This document shows positions 1-8,340 of a DNA stretch of 64,000 nucleotides, one piece after another. Made by a program: the position numbers and the translations under genes. This stretch comes from Mycolicibacterium agri (lineage in GTDB: Bacteria; Actinomycetota; Actinomycetes; Mycobacteriales; Mycobacteriaceae), in the NCBI RefSeq assembly GCF_002553505.1, contig NZ_PDCP01000028.1, forward strand, positions 1 through 64,000, given 5' to 3'. Position 1 is the stretch's first letter. Every line of letters starts with the position of its first letter. The notes below the pieces were generated by a model. It ran no database searches. It saw only the letters and a list, made by a program, of their open reading frames with translations, and was not told where the DNA came from.

Positions 1-736
1 GGGCAATGCTCCGCGACCACGCCGTCTACCAGCCCACAACTACTGCTGCGGCCGCTTGACAACGTCATTGAGAATCTCCTTCGCCTTCGGCCAGGTGCTG
101 CAGATCAACTTCCTCGCCGCCGGCGACACAACCGCGCAGGCGGCCCTGCACGCGGCCCAGATCGCGTTCATCGGCCCGCTGCTCGGCTCCATCTCACGTC
201 CCTACGGCGGCAAGCTCGCCGACCGCATCGGCGGCGGCAAGATCACCATGTACACCTTCATCGCGATGATCTTCGCCGCAGGCATCCTCGTCGTTGCCGG
301 CATCCTCGACGACCGTATGGCCGAAGCGCCCACCGGCGGCCAAATGGTCGCCTACGTCGTCGGTTTCATCGCGTTGTTCATCCTGTCAGGCATCGGCAAC
401 GGGTCCACCTACAAGATGATCCCGTCGATCTTCGAAGCGAAGGCGCAGGGCCACGACGATTGGAGCCGAGACGAGAAGGCCGCGTGGTCGCGCGGAATGT
501 CCGGTGCCTTGATCGGATTCGCCGGTGCGACCGGGGCGCTGGGTGGCGTGTTCATCAACGTCGTGCTGCGCGCTTCCTATGTGGGCGAGGCGAAGTCGGC
601 GACCAACGCGTTCTGGGTGTTCCTGGTGTTCTACGTGATCTGCGCGATGGTGACGTGGGTGGTGTTCCTGCGGATGCGGCCTGCTCGGAGCCGCGCGGGC
701 CAGCTCGCGGGTACGGTGCCTGCGCCCGCGGGTTGA
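1..736 (+). CDS. narK: NarK-type nitrate/nitrite MFS transporter, 5'-truncated
   Basis: This is the C-terminal half of a nitrate/nitrite porter of the major facilitator superfamily. The readable frame runs from about base 74 to the stop at 734-736. It shows the FAFGQVLQINF helix, the loop SRPYGGKLADRIGGGK and the nitrate-signature-like stretch GIGNGSTYKMIPSIF, followed by further hydrophobic segments. Bases 1-73 do not read as a normal NarK in any one frame. MLRD fits in frame 3, which then stops at 57-59, while the later protein is in frame 2. The gene therefore looks frameshifted or poorly sequenced at the window edge. It lies 9 nt upstream of the nitrate reductase and probably shares its transcript, supplying nitrate for assimilation. 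The TTG at 56 is unlikely to be the true start. Confidence 0.85.
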   Translation, partial: GNAPRPRRLPAHNYCCGRLTTSLRISFAFGQVLQINFLAAGDTTAQAALHAAQIAFIGPLLGSISRPYGGKLADRIGGGKITMYTFIAMIFAAGILVVAGILDDRMAEAPTGGQMVAYVVGFIALFILSGIGNGSTYKMIPSIFEAKAQGHDDWSRDEKAAWSRGMSGALIGFAGATGALGGVFINVVLRASYVGEAKSATNAFWVFLVFYVICAMVTWVVFLRMRPARSRAGQLAGTVPAPAG

Positions 737-745
737 GAGCGCGGG

Positions 746-3700
746 ATGATGGTCACCAGGACGGCGTGCTCGTACTGCGGTGTGGGCTGCGGCATCGAGG
801 TCACCACCGATGTGGGCGCGCGCGTCATCGCCGGCGTCACCGGCGACAAGCTGCACCCGGCCAACTTCGGACGGTTGTGCACCAAGGGCGCCACACACGC
901 CGAGATGATGGCCGCCGACAGCGGGCGGCTCAAAACGGCGCTGGTGCGGCCGTCTCGCGGTCATACGCCGGTCCCCACCCCGGTCGACGACGCCGTCGCC
1001 GAGGCCGCACGCAGGCTGCGCGCCATCGTCGAGCAGCACGGCCCCGACTCGGTCGCGCTCTACGTGTCCGGTCAGATGTCCATCGAGGCGCAGTATCTGG
1101 CCAACAAGCTGGCCAAGGGATTTCTGCGGACCGTGCACATCGAGTCCAACTCGCGGCTGTGCATGGCCAGCGCATCGACCGGCTTCAAGCAATCGCTCGG
1201 CGCCGACGGGCCGCCGGGGTCCTACGCCGACTTCGACTGCGCCGACCTGTTTTTCGTGATCGGCTCGAACATGGCCGACTGTCATCCGGTGCTGTTTCTG
1301 AGGATGGCCGAGCGGATGAAGGCCGGCGCAAAGTTGATCGTCGTCGACCCGCGCCGCACCGCGACCGCGCAGCGGGCCGACCTCTTCCTGCAGATCAAAC
1401 CCGGCACCGACCTCGCCCTTCTGAACGGTCTGCTGCATCTGCTGGTCGAAAACGATGACATCGACTCCGATTTCATCGCCGAACACACCGAAGGCTGGGA
1501 CCGCATGCCTGCGTTCCTGGCCGACTATCCACCGCAGCGCGTCGCCGCCATCACCGGCATTCCGGAAGCCGACATCCGCACGGCGGCCCGCATGATCGCC
1601 GAGGCGCGCGAATGGATGAGCTGCTGGACGATGGGCCTGAACCAGAGCACGCACGGCACTTGGAACACCAACGCGATCTGCAACCTGCATCTGGCCACCG
1701 GCGCGATCTGCCGCCCGGGCGGCGGCCCGTTGTCGCTGACCGGTCAACCGAATGCGATGGGCGGTCGCGAAATGGGTTACATGGGACCGGGATTGCCCGG
1801 CCAGCGGTCGGTGCTGTCACCCGCCGACCGTGAGTTCGTCGAACAACAGTGGGGCCTGCGCACAGGGACTATCCGCGACGACGCCGGTCCCGGCACCATC
1901 GGGATGTTCGAGAAGCTCGCGGCAGGCGACATCAAGGCGTGCTGGATCATCTGCACCAATCCCGTTGCCAGCGTGGCGAACCGAAGCACCGTGGTGGAAG
2001 GGCTGCAGGCCGCCGAGCTCGTCATCACGCAGGACGCGTACGCGTCGACAGCGACGAACCGCTACGCCGACATCGTGCTGCCCGCGGCGATGTGGGCCGA
2101 GTCCGATGGCGTCATGGTGAACTCCGAACGGACGATGACGCTGCTGCCGGCCACGATCCCGCCGGTCGGCCAGGCCCGACCCGACTGGCAGCTGATCTGC
2201 CAGGTCGCCACGCACCTGGGCTTCGGTGAGCACTTCGACTTCGACTCCAGCGAACAGGTTTTCGACGAGATCCGCCGCTTCTCCAACCCGCAGACCGGGT
2301 ATGACCTGCGCGGCGTCAGCTACGCACGACTGCGCCAGACACCCGTGCAATGGCCGTGTCCGCCCAACGGGGATGCGCGCAACCCCCTCCGGTACGTCGA
2401 AACCGGGCGGGTCGTGTTCCCGACCCCGTCGGGGCGTGCGGTGTTTCACCCGCGTCCGCACATCGAGCCGCGGGAGCTGCCGGACGGCGAATTCCCGTTG
2501 GTGCTCAACACCGGTCGGCTGCAGCATCAGTGGCACACGATGACCAAGACCGGCAGGGTCACCAAACTCAACAAGCTCAACAGCGGCCCGTTCGTCGAGC
2601 TGCACCCATCCGACGCGGCGGCGATGGGCATCACCGACGGCCAGCCGGTCGAATTGACGTCCCGTCGCGGACGCGCGGTGCTGCCTGCTGTCGTGACGGA
2701 CCGGGTGCGGCAAGGCAATTGCTTTGCGCCGTTTCACTGGAACGACGAGCACGGCGAGCATCTGACCGTCAACCAGTTGACCAACGACGCCGTCGACGCC
2801 GAGTCGTTGCAGCCGGAGTTCAAGGTGTGCGCCGTCAGCGCCCGCCCCGCCGGGCCTGCGCCTGCCGTCACGCAGGTGGACGAACCCGCGGCCAGGGGAG
2901 ACGGGGCGCTCGTGTTGTGGGCGTCGCAGACCGGCATCGCCGAGGACGTCGCCGCGCGGCTGGCCAGGCGGATCAGCGGATCGCGGCTGGCCAACATGGA
3001 CGAGGTGCCGCTGTCGCGGCTGAAGACCGCACGCGACGTGGTCATCGTGACCAGCACGTTCGGCGACGGCGGACCGCCGGACAACGGGACGGCGTTCTGG
3101 GACCGCCTGGGCGGCCCGAACGCCCCCGCGCTGCAGGGGCTGCGCTACGCGGTACTCGGCATCGGCGACCGCTCCTACGCCGACTTCTGCGGCTACGCAA
3201 AGTCGATCGACGCTCGGCTGGCCCATCTCGGCGCGCAGAAGCTGGTGGACCGCGCTGAGTTCGAGGCGCACGACAGCGCGCCGATGGCGCAGTGGACGAA
3301 CCGGGTGGCGGCCATGCTGGGCGCGGACACCGAGCAGGCGATCGAGGCGGACGAGCCGTTCACCAGGGCCGCTCCGGTCGGCGCAAAACTCTGTCGCAAC
3401 ACGATGCTGACCGCGCCGCGGTCGCCAAAAGAGGTGCGGCAGTTGGGGGTTGACATCTCCGAGTTCGACGTCGGATACGCGGTCGGCGATTCGCTGGGGG
3501 TGTGTGCCACCAACGGCCCGGCCGTCGTCGATGCGTGGCTGGCCGCCACCGGACTCGACGGCGGGGAGACCGTCGAGGTCGACGACGCGCCGTTGACGCT
3601 GCGTGAGGCGCTGACACGCTGTTACGACATCTGCCGGGTCACGCCCGACCTGCTGCGGTTCGTCGCCGAGAACTGCAGCGACCCAGCGGCCGCCAAAGTA

Positions 3701-4471
3701 CTGCGGGCGCCGTCGGCGCGGCTGGCCAAGTGGCTGGACGGCCGCAACGGCCTGGACATCGTCGAGGAGTTCAGGGTGCGCGCGGAGCCCGCGCAGTGGC
3801 AGCAGGTGCTGGTGCGGCTCACGCCGCGGAACTACTCGATCTCGTCGAGCCCGCTGGTCAGCCCGCACGAGGTGCAGCTGACGGTGTCGGTGGTGCGCTA
3901 CCGGGGGCGGCGGGGCGGCCAACGCGGCGGGGTGTGCTCGACGTTTCTCGCCGACCGCGCGGACTCGGTGCGGGTGCCCGTGTTTCTGCAGCGCTCGCCG
4001 CACTTCCGCCCGCCAGCGGATGCGTCAACGCCGATGATCATGGTCGGCCCCGGCACCGGCATCGCGCCGTTCCGCGGCTTCCTGCAGGAGCGCCGCGCGC
4101 TCGGCCACACCGGGCGCAACTGGTTGTTCTTCGGCGAGCAGCGGTACCGCGAAAACTTCTACTACCGAGACGATTTCGAGGACATGGCCCGCGACGGCTT
4201 TCTCACCAGACTGAATCTGGCGTTCTCCCGCGACCAGGCCGACCGCGTCTACGTGCAGCACAAGATGCTCGAGAACGGCGCCGAGGTGTGGCGCTGGCTG
4301 TCCGACGGCGCCCATTTCTACGTGTGCGGCGACGCGTCGAAGATGGCCCGCGACGTCGATGCCGCGCTCACGAAGATCATCAAGACCCACGGCAGGATGA
4401 GCGAGGACGCCGCCCGCCAGTACAAGCGCGAACTCGTCGCCGACAAGCGCTACGTGCGAGACGTCTACTGA
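746..4471 (+). CDS. Assimilatory nitrate reductase fused to flavodoxin/FNR-type NADPH reductase
   Basis: The 1241-aa protein combines a molybdopterin nitrate reductase with its own electron-transfer chain. Residues 1-55 hold a [4Fe-4S] motif (C8, C11, C15, C45). Residues 55-690 are the bis-MGD catalytic region, with a likely Mo-ligand Cys139 in SNSRLCMASAS, and end in a molydopterin-dinucleotide-binding domain. Residues about 720-860 are a flavodoxin-like FMN domain (WASQTGIAEDVA). Residues about 890-1080 bind FAD (RNYSISSSP), and from about 1095 a ferredoxin-NADP reductase domain begins (GPGTGIAPFRGF). The layout matches mycobacterial proteins annotated as bifunctional nitrate reductase/sulfite reductase flavoprotein alpha. 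I recall one such protein in M. smegmatis called NasN. It presumably takes electrons from NADPH to nitrate in the cytoplasm. The upstream narK supports this. Confidence 0.9.
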   Translation: MMVTRTACSYCGVGCGIEVTTDVGARVIAGVTGDKLHPANFGRLCTKGATHAEMMAADSGRLKTALVRPSRGHTPVPTPVDDAVAEAARRLRAIVEQHGPDSVALYVSGQMSIEAQYLANKLAKGFLRTVHIESNSRLCMASASTGFKQSLGADGPPGSYADFDCADLFFVIGSNMADCHPVLFLRMAERMKAGAKLIVVDPRRTATAQRADLFLQIKPGTDLALLNGLLHLLVENDDIDSDFIAEHTEGWDRMPAFLADYPPQRVAAITGIPEADIRTAARMIAEAREWMSCWTMGLNQSTHGTWNTNAICNLHLATGAICRPGGGPLSLTGQPNAMGGREMGYMGPGLPGQRSVLSPADREFVEQQWGLRTGTIRDDAGPGTIGMFEKLAAGDIKACWIICTNPVASVANRSTVVEGLQAAELVITQDAYASTATNRYADIVLPAAMWAESDGVMVNSERTMTLLPATIPPVGQARPDWQLICQVATHLGFGEHFDFDSSEQVFDEIRRFSNPQTGYDLRGVSYARLRQTPVQWPCPPNGDARNPLRYVETGRVVFPTPSGRAVFHPRPHIEPRELPDGEFPLVLNTGRLQHQWHTMTKTGRVTKLNKLNSGPFVELHPSDAAAMGITDGQPVELTSRRGRAVLPAVVTDRVRQGNCFAPFHWNDEHGEHLTVNQLTNDAVDAESLQPEFKVCAVSARPAGPAPAVTQVDEPAARGDGALVLWASQTGIAEDVAARLARRISGSRLANMDEVPLSRLKTARDVVIVTSTFGDGGPPDNGTAFWDRLGGPNAPALQGLRYAVLGIGDRSYADFCGYAKSIDARLAHLGAQKLVDRAEFEAHDSAPMAQWTNRVAAMLGADTEQAIEADEPFTRAAPVGAKLCRNTMLTAPRSPKEVRQLGVDISEFDVGYAVGDSLGVCATNGPAVVDAWLAATGLDGGETVEVDDAPLTLREALTRCYDICRVTPDLLRFVAENCSDPAAAKVLRAPSARLAKWLDGRNGLDIVEEFRVRAEPAQWQQVLVRLTPRNYSISSSPLVSPHEVQLTVSVVRYRGRRGGQRGGVCSTFLADRADSVRVPVFLQRSPHFRPPADASTPMIMVGPGTGIAPFRGFLQERRALGHTGRNWLFFGEQRYRENFYYRDDFEDMARDGFLTRLNLAFSRDQADRVYVQHKMLENGAEVWRWLSDGAHFYVCGDASKMARDVDAALTKIIKTHGRMSEDAARQYKRELVADKRYVRDVY

Positions 4472-4483
4472 GAGTTCGAAGAG

Positions 4484-4570
4484 TGTCCGAGGGGGGACTT
4501 GAACCCCCACGCCCGTTAATAGGGCACTAGCACCTCAAGCTAGCGCGTCTGCCATTCCGCCACTCGGACA
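4484..4570 (-). tRNA. tRNA-Leu (anticodon GAG)
   Basis: The minus strand folds as an 87-nt class II tRNA. The acceptor stem TGTCCGA pairs with TCGGACA. The anticodon stem CTAGC/GCTAG closes the loop TTGAGGT, giving anticodon GAG. There is a long variable arm (TGCCCTATTAACGGGCG) and a T-arm with GGTTCAAGTCC. No CCA is encoded. It reads CUC/CUU leucine codons. It sits in the convergent gap after the nitrate reductase. Confidence 0.96.
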
Positions 4571-4662
4571 GCGCCCCGCACAACAGCTGGGCAGCTAAGG
4601 CTATCGGATCAGCGGGCCATGGCCCAAACCCGGCGGCGGCTCGGGTGGTAGGAAAGGGGACT

Positions 4663-5997
4663 GTGAGCCAACCTCTCAATGCTGCCGCCGAGGTGGTGGA
4701 CCTTGTCCGCGCGCTGATCCGGTTCGACACGTCGAACACCGGTGACCCCGCGACCACCAAAGGCGAGGCCGAATGTGCCCGATGGGTGGCCGAGCAGCTG
4801 GCCGAGGTCGGCTACCAGACCGAATACATCGAGGCGGGCGCGCCCGGCCGGGCCAATGTGTTCGCCAGGTTGAAGGGCGCGGACTCCAGCCGCGGGGCCC
4901 TGATGCTGCACGGCCACCTCGACGTGGTGCCCGCCGAGGCGTCGGACTGGAGCGTGCACCCGTTCTCTGGCGCCCTCGAGGACGGCTACGTGTGGGGCCG
5001 CGGCGCGGTCGACATGAAGGACATGGTCGGCATGATGATCGCGGTGGCCCGCGCGTTCAAACGGTCGGGCACGGTGCCGCCGCGCGACCTGGTGTTCGGC
5101 TTCGTCTCCGACGAGGAGGCCGGCGGAACGTACGGCTGCAAATGGCTGGTCGAGAACCGCCCCGACCTGTTCGAGGGCGTCACCGAGGCGATCGGCGAGG
5201 TTGGCGGCTTCTCGCTGACGATCCCGCGCCGCGACGGCGGGGAACGCACCCTGTACCTGATCGAGACCGCCGAAAAGGCGATGAAGTGGATGCGGCTGAC
5301 CGCGCGCGGGCGCGCCGGCCACGGCTCGATGGTGCACGACAACAACGCGGTCACGGCTGTGGCCGAGGCGACCGCCCGGCTGGGCCGCCACCAGTTCCCG
5401 GTGGTGATGACCGACGCGGTCGAGCAGTTTCTCACCGCCGTCGCGGAGGAAACGGGCTATACCTTCGACGTCAACTCGCCCGACCTCGAGGGCACGATCG
5501 CCAAGCTCGGCCCGATCGCCAAGATCGTCGGCGCGACGCTGCGCGACACCGCCAATCCGACCATGCTCAAGGCCGGCTACAAGGCCAACGTCATCCCGGG
5601 CACCGCGGAGGCCGTCGTCGACTGCCGCGTGCTGCCCGGCAGGCAGGCGGCCTTCGAACGCGAGGTCGACGAACTCATCGGCCCCGACGTCACCCGTGAG
5701 TGGATCACCGACCTGCCGGCCTACGAGACCAGCTTCGACGGCGACCTGCTGGAGGCGATGAACAACGCAATCCTGGCCGCCGATCCCGAGGCGCGCACCG
5801 TGCCGTACATGCTGTCCGGCGGCACCGACGCCAAGCACTTCGCGAAGCTGGGCATCCGCTGCTTCGGGTTCGCGCCGCTGAAGCTGCCGCCCGATCTGGA
5901 CTTCGCGGCGTTGTTCCACGGCGTCGACGAGCGGGTACCCGTTGATGCGCTGACGTTCGGCGCCGAAGTTCTCGAGCATTTCCTGTTGCACTGCTAG
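4663..5997 (+). CDS. M20/M25/M40 family metallopeptidase
   Basis: The 444-aa cytoplasmic zinc hydrolase belongs to the ArgE/DapE/carboxypeptidase superfamily. Metal-site motifs are visible in order: HGHLDVVP, the bridging Asp in GRGAVDMKD, the catalytic glutamates in SDEEAGGTYG and a late His in SGGTDAKHFAKLG. A dimerisation lid lies between. The GTG at 4663 is chosen because AGGAAAGG lies just before it, whereas the GTG at 4645 has no such site. I recall the M. tuberculosis counterpart as Rv2141c. The exact substrate (dipeptide, acyl-amino acid or other) cannot be read from sequence. Confidence 0.9.
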   Translation: MSQPLNAAAEVVDLVRALIRFDTSNTGDPATTKGEAECARWVAEQLAEVGYQTEYIEAGAPGRANVFARLKGADSSRGALMLHGHLDVVPAEASDWSVHPFSGALEDGYVWGRGAVDMKDMVGMMIAVARAFKRSGTVPPRDLVFGFVSDEEAGGTYGCKWLVENRPDLFEGVTEAIGEVGGFSLTIPRRDGGERTLYLIETAEKAMKWMRLTARGRAGHGSMVHDNNAVTAVAEATARLGRHQFPVVMTDAVEQFLTAVAEETGYTFDVNSPDLEGTIAKLGPIAKIVGATLRDTANPTMLKAGYKANVIPGTAEAVVDCRVLPGRQAAFEREVDELIGPDVTREWITDLPAYETSFDGDLLEAMNNAILAADPEARTVPYMLSGGTDAKHFAKLGIRCFGFAPLKLPPDLDFAALFHGVDERVPVDALTFGAEVLEHFLLHC

Positions 5998-6035
5998 CCC
6001 GACGAATAGCAATACGACAAGACGAAAGGATCCCA

Positions 6036-6566
6036 ATGGCATTCCCGTACAACCCGTACGACCATCTGCCGAAGCTGCCGTCGTTCACGCTGACGTCGGA
6101 ATCGGTGACCGACGGCCAACCGCTGCCCAACGATCAGGTCAGCGGCATCATGGGCGCCGGCGGCAAGGACATCTCCCCGCAGCTGAGCTGGTCTGGCTTC
6201 CCCGAGGAGACCCGCAGCTTCGCCGTGACCGTCTACGACCCTGACGCGCCGACGGCGTCGGGCTTCTGGCACTGGGCCGTCGCGAACCTGCCCGCCTCGG
6301 TCACCGAACTGCCCGCAGGCGCTGGCGACGGCAGCGAATTGCCAGGCGGCGCAATCACTTTGGCCAACGACGCGGCGATGAAGCGCTACATCGGCGCGGC
6401 GCCGCCGCCGGGACACGGGGTGCATCGCTACTTCATCGTGGTGCACGCAGTCGGCGTGGAGAAACTGGACCTCCCCGAGAACGCGACGCCGGCGTTCCTC
6501 GGTTTCAACCTGTTCCAGCAGGCCGTCGGACGGGCCATCATCCACGGCACCTATGAGCAGAATTAG
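6036..6566 (+). CDS. YbhB/YbcL-type PEBP (Raf kinase inhibitor-like) protein
   Basis: The 176-aa protein is a phosphatidylethanolamine-binding-protein homologue. The two ligand-pocket signatures are present: DPDAPTASGFWHW and GHGVHRYFIVVHAV. It has no signal peptide, so it is probably cytoplasmic. The M. tuberculosis homologue is, from memory, Rv2140c (TB18.6). Its physiological role is unsettled in the family. An AAAGGA sequence precedes the ATG. The 3' end carries the first copy of a 17-bp tandem duplication that reaches into the next gene. Confidence 0.9.
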   Translation: MAFPYNPYDHLPKLPSFTLTSESVTDGQPLPNDQVSGIMGAGGKDISPQLSWSGFPEETRSFAVTVYDPDAPTASGFWHWAVANLPASVTELPAGAGDGSELPGGAITLANDAAMKRYIGAAPPPGHGVHRYFIVVHAVGVEKLDLPENATPAFLGFNLFQQAVGRAIIHGTYEQN

Positions 6567-6587
6567 CGAGTGAGCAGAATTAGCGAG
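6554..6587 (+). repeat. 17-bp perfect tandem duplication across a stop/start junction
   Basis: TGAGCAGAATTAGCGAG occurs at 6554-6570 and again immediately at 6571-6587. The first copy contains the PEBP gene's stop codon (TAG in CAGAATTAG). The second copy encodes the first residues of the next protein. With the A at 6553, the first copy also reads ATG-AGC-AGA-ATT-AGC-GAG-TGA, a six-codon dead-end copy of the downstream N-terminus. Confidence 0.95.
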
Positions 6588-7031
6588 CTTCTCGCCCGCT
6601 TACTTCAGAACCGCGCGGTGGTCCGCGCGCCGATCTGGCTCTACCGGCTGCGGCTCGGCTTCCTGATGGGCCACCGCTTGCTGCTGCTCGAGCACATCGG
6701 CCGCAAGACCGGCGCCCGCCGCTACGCCGTGCTGGAGGTGGTCGAACGGCCCGCTCCCGACGAGTACGTGATCGTCTCCGGCTTCGGCGAGCGCGCGCAG
6801 TGGTACCGCAACGTGGTGGCCAACCCGCATGTCCGGGTCAGCGTGGGATTCGACCGCGACGTGCCCGCGGTGGCCACGCCCATGGACCGCGAGGCGGCCA
6901 AGGCGACGTTGGACAACTACGCACAAAACCATCCGCAGGCGTGGGCGCGCATCGAGCCGACGCTGGCGGCGGCGCTGCAGACCCCCGAGCTCGACCTGCC
7001 GATGCTGACGCTGTCGCTAACGCGCCGCTGA
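6570..7031 (+). CDS. Nitroreductase-family deazaflavin (F420)-dependent oxidoreductase
   Basis: The 153-aa protein is of the DUF385/DDN-like split-barrel family. It contains the typical sequence LLLEHIGRKTGARRYAVLEVV followed by YVIVSGFGERAQWYRN and NPHVRVSVG. Members bind coenzyme F420 and reduce quinones or other hydrophobic acceptors, or act as menaquinone-cycle protectants. The substrate here is unknown. The start is GTG at 6570, created by the second copy of the 17-bp tandem duplication. Its 3' end overlaps pyrD on the opposite strand by 15 bp. Confidence 0.85.
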   Translation: MSRISELLARLLQNRAVVRAPIWLYRLRLGFLMGHRLLLLEHIGRKTGARRYAVLEVVERPAPDEYVIVSGFGERAQWYRNVVANPHVRVSVGFDRDVPAVATPMDREAAKATLDNYAQNHPQAWARIEPTLAAALQTPELDLPMLTLSLTRR

Positions 7032-8081
7032 GCCGACGGCCTCCGACAGCGACGCGAAGCCGCCGGCGTGCAGCCGCTCGGCGATGCCGTCGTGAATGTG
7101 CTTGGCCCACAGCCCGCCGCCGTAGACGAAGCCGGTGTAGCCCTGCAGCAGCGACGCGCCCGCGGTGATGCGCTGCCAGGCGTCGTCGGCGGTTTCGATG
7201 CCGCCCACGCTGATCAGCACCAGCTTGTCGCCGACGCGCCGGTAAAGCCGACGCAGCACTTCGGCCGAGCGCCGGGCCAGCGGCGCACCGGATATCCCGC
7301 CGGGCCCGAGCTGGTCGACGCCCGGCGTGACAAGCCCCTCCCGCGACACCGTGGTGTTGGTGGCGACGATGCCGGCCAGCCCCAATTCGACTGCCAGATC
7401 GGCAATTTCGTCGATATCGGGGTCGGAAAGGTCCGGCGCGATCTTCACCAACACCGGCGTGCTCGTTTCCTGCTGCACCGCCGCCAGAATGGGCCGCAGC
7501 GACTCCACAGCCTGCAGGTCACGCAGCCCGGGCGTGTTCGGCGAGCTGACGTTGACCACCAGATAGGTCGCCAGCGGGCCGACCAGCCGGGCGCTTTCCC
7601 GGTAGTCGTCGACGGCGCGTTCGGCCGGCACGATTTTGGTCTTGCCGATGTTGACCCCGATCGGCACGTCCGGCGTGTGCTGCGCCAGTCGCAACGCCAG
7701 CGCGCCCGCACCGTCGTTGTTGAACCCCATCCGGTTGAGGAGCGCCCGGTCGGCGGGCAGCCGGAACATCCGCGGTTTCGGGTTGCCCGGCTGCGGCTGC
7801 GCGGTGACGGTGCCCACCTCTGCGTAGCCGAAGCCAAGCGCACCCCAGGTGTGCAGGCCGACGCCGTTCTTGTCGAAGCCGGCCGCCAACCCCATCGGCC
7901 CGGGGAAGCGGACGCCGAACACGGTGCTCGCCAGCACCGGATCCTGCGGCGCCAGCTTCTTTTTCAGGGCTTCGCGGGCCGGTCCCGGCTTCGTCGCCGC
8001 GCGCAGACCGGCGAAAACCCAGGTGTGGATGCGCTCCGGCGGCACCAGGAAGAGGGCCCGTCGAAGGGTGCGGTAGGCCAC
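7017..8081 (-). CDS. pyrD: Dihydroorotate dehydrogenase (quinone), class 2
   Basis: The 354-aa flavoenzyme oxidises dihydroorotate to orotate in pyrimidine synthesis and passes electrons to quinone at the membrane. An N-terminal helical extension (PPERIHTWVFAGLRA), typical of class 2 enzymes, precedes the FMN barrel. GFDKNG, GVNIGKTK, VVNVSSPNTPG (catalytic Ser region) and the phosphate-binding GGIETADDAW/GASLLQGYTGFVYGG are visible. Translation starts at a GTG (8079-8081) one nucleotide after the TAA of the upstream 85-aa gene, so the two are probably translationally coupled. Confidence 0.96.
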   Translation of the reverse strand: MAYRTLRRALFLVPPERIHTWVFAGLRAATKPGPAREALKKKLAPQDPVLASTVFGVRFPGPMGLAAGFDKNGVGLHTWGALGFGYAEVGTVTAQPQPGNPKPRMFRLPADRALLNRMGFNNDGAGALALRLAQHTPDVPIGVNIGKTKIVPAERAVDDYRESARLVGPLATYLVVNVSSPNTPGLRDLQAVESLRPILAAVQQETSTPVLVKIAPDLSDPDIDEIADLAVELGLAGIVATNTTVSREGLVTPGVDQLGPGGISGAPLARRSAEVLRRLYRRVGDKLVLISVGGIETADDAWQRITAGASLLQGYTGFVYGGGLWAKHIHDGIAERLHAGGFASLSEAVGSAAR

Positions 8082-8082
8082 C

Positions 8083-8340
8083 TTACATCGCTGGCTGGTC
8101 GGCGATGTCCAGGCTGTTGGCGGCAGATTTCTTGCGGCGCAACAACACTCGGCGGCTGCCGTCGGTGTACAGCCGGACCCTGGTCAACTCCCAGCCGCGA
8201 TACTCCGCCTCGATGGACAGCCGCGTGGAGGCGCTGATGCGAGTGAGGTCGGGCGGCAGCCGCAGCGGCACCCAGTCGTATTCGTCTGACAGATCGGCAT
8301 CCCACCCCGGTGGCATGCGGCCACGCTGAACCGCCGTCAC
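8083..8340 (-). CDS. Small conserved protein (DUF5703-like)
   Basis: The 85-aa protein begins VTAVQRGRMPPGWDADLSDE. Its core is an aromatic/charged segment that includes YDWVPLRLPP, YRGWELTRVRLY and SRRVLLRRKK. I associate this with the actinobacterial DUF5703 family, whose function is unknown. The GTG start overlaps the lppL stop as GTGA. The TAA stop is separated by one base from the pyrD start. This packing implies one transcript, lppL to this gene to pyrD. A longer reading frame upstream exists, but it runs through the lppL 3' end and is not credible. Confidence 0.75.
   Translation of the reverse strand: MTAVQRGRMPPGWDADLSDEYDWVPLRLPPDLTRISASTRLSIEAEYRGWELTRVRLYTDGSRRVLLRRKKSAANSLDIADQPAM

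Noticed and set aside
1817..4003. 728-codon open frame on the minus strand opposite the nitrate reductase
   Set aside because: It is a shadow of a high-GC gene: Arg/His/Gly-rich composition, no motif, and the plus strand encodes a complete known enzyme.
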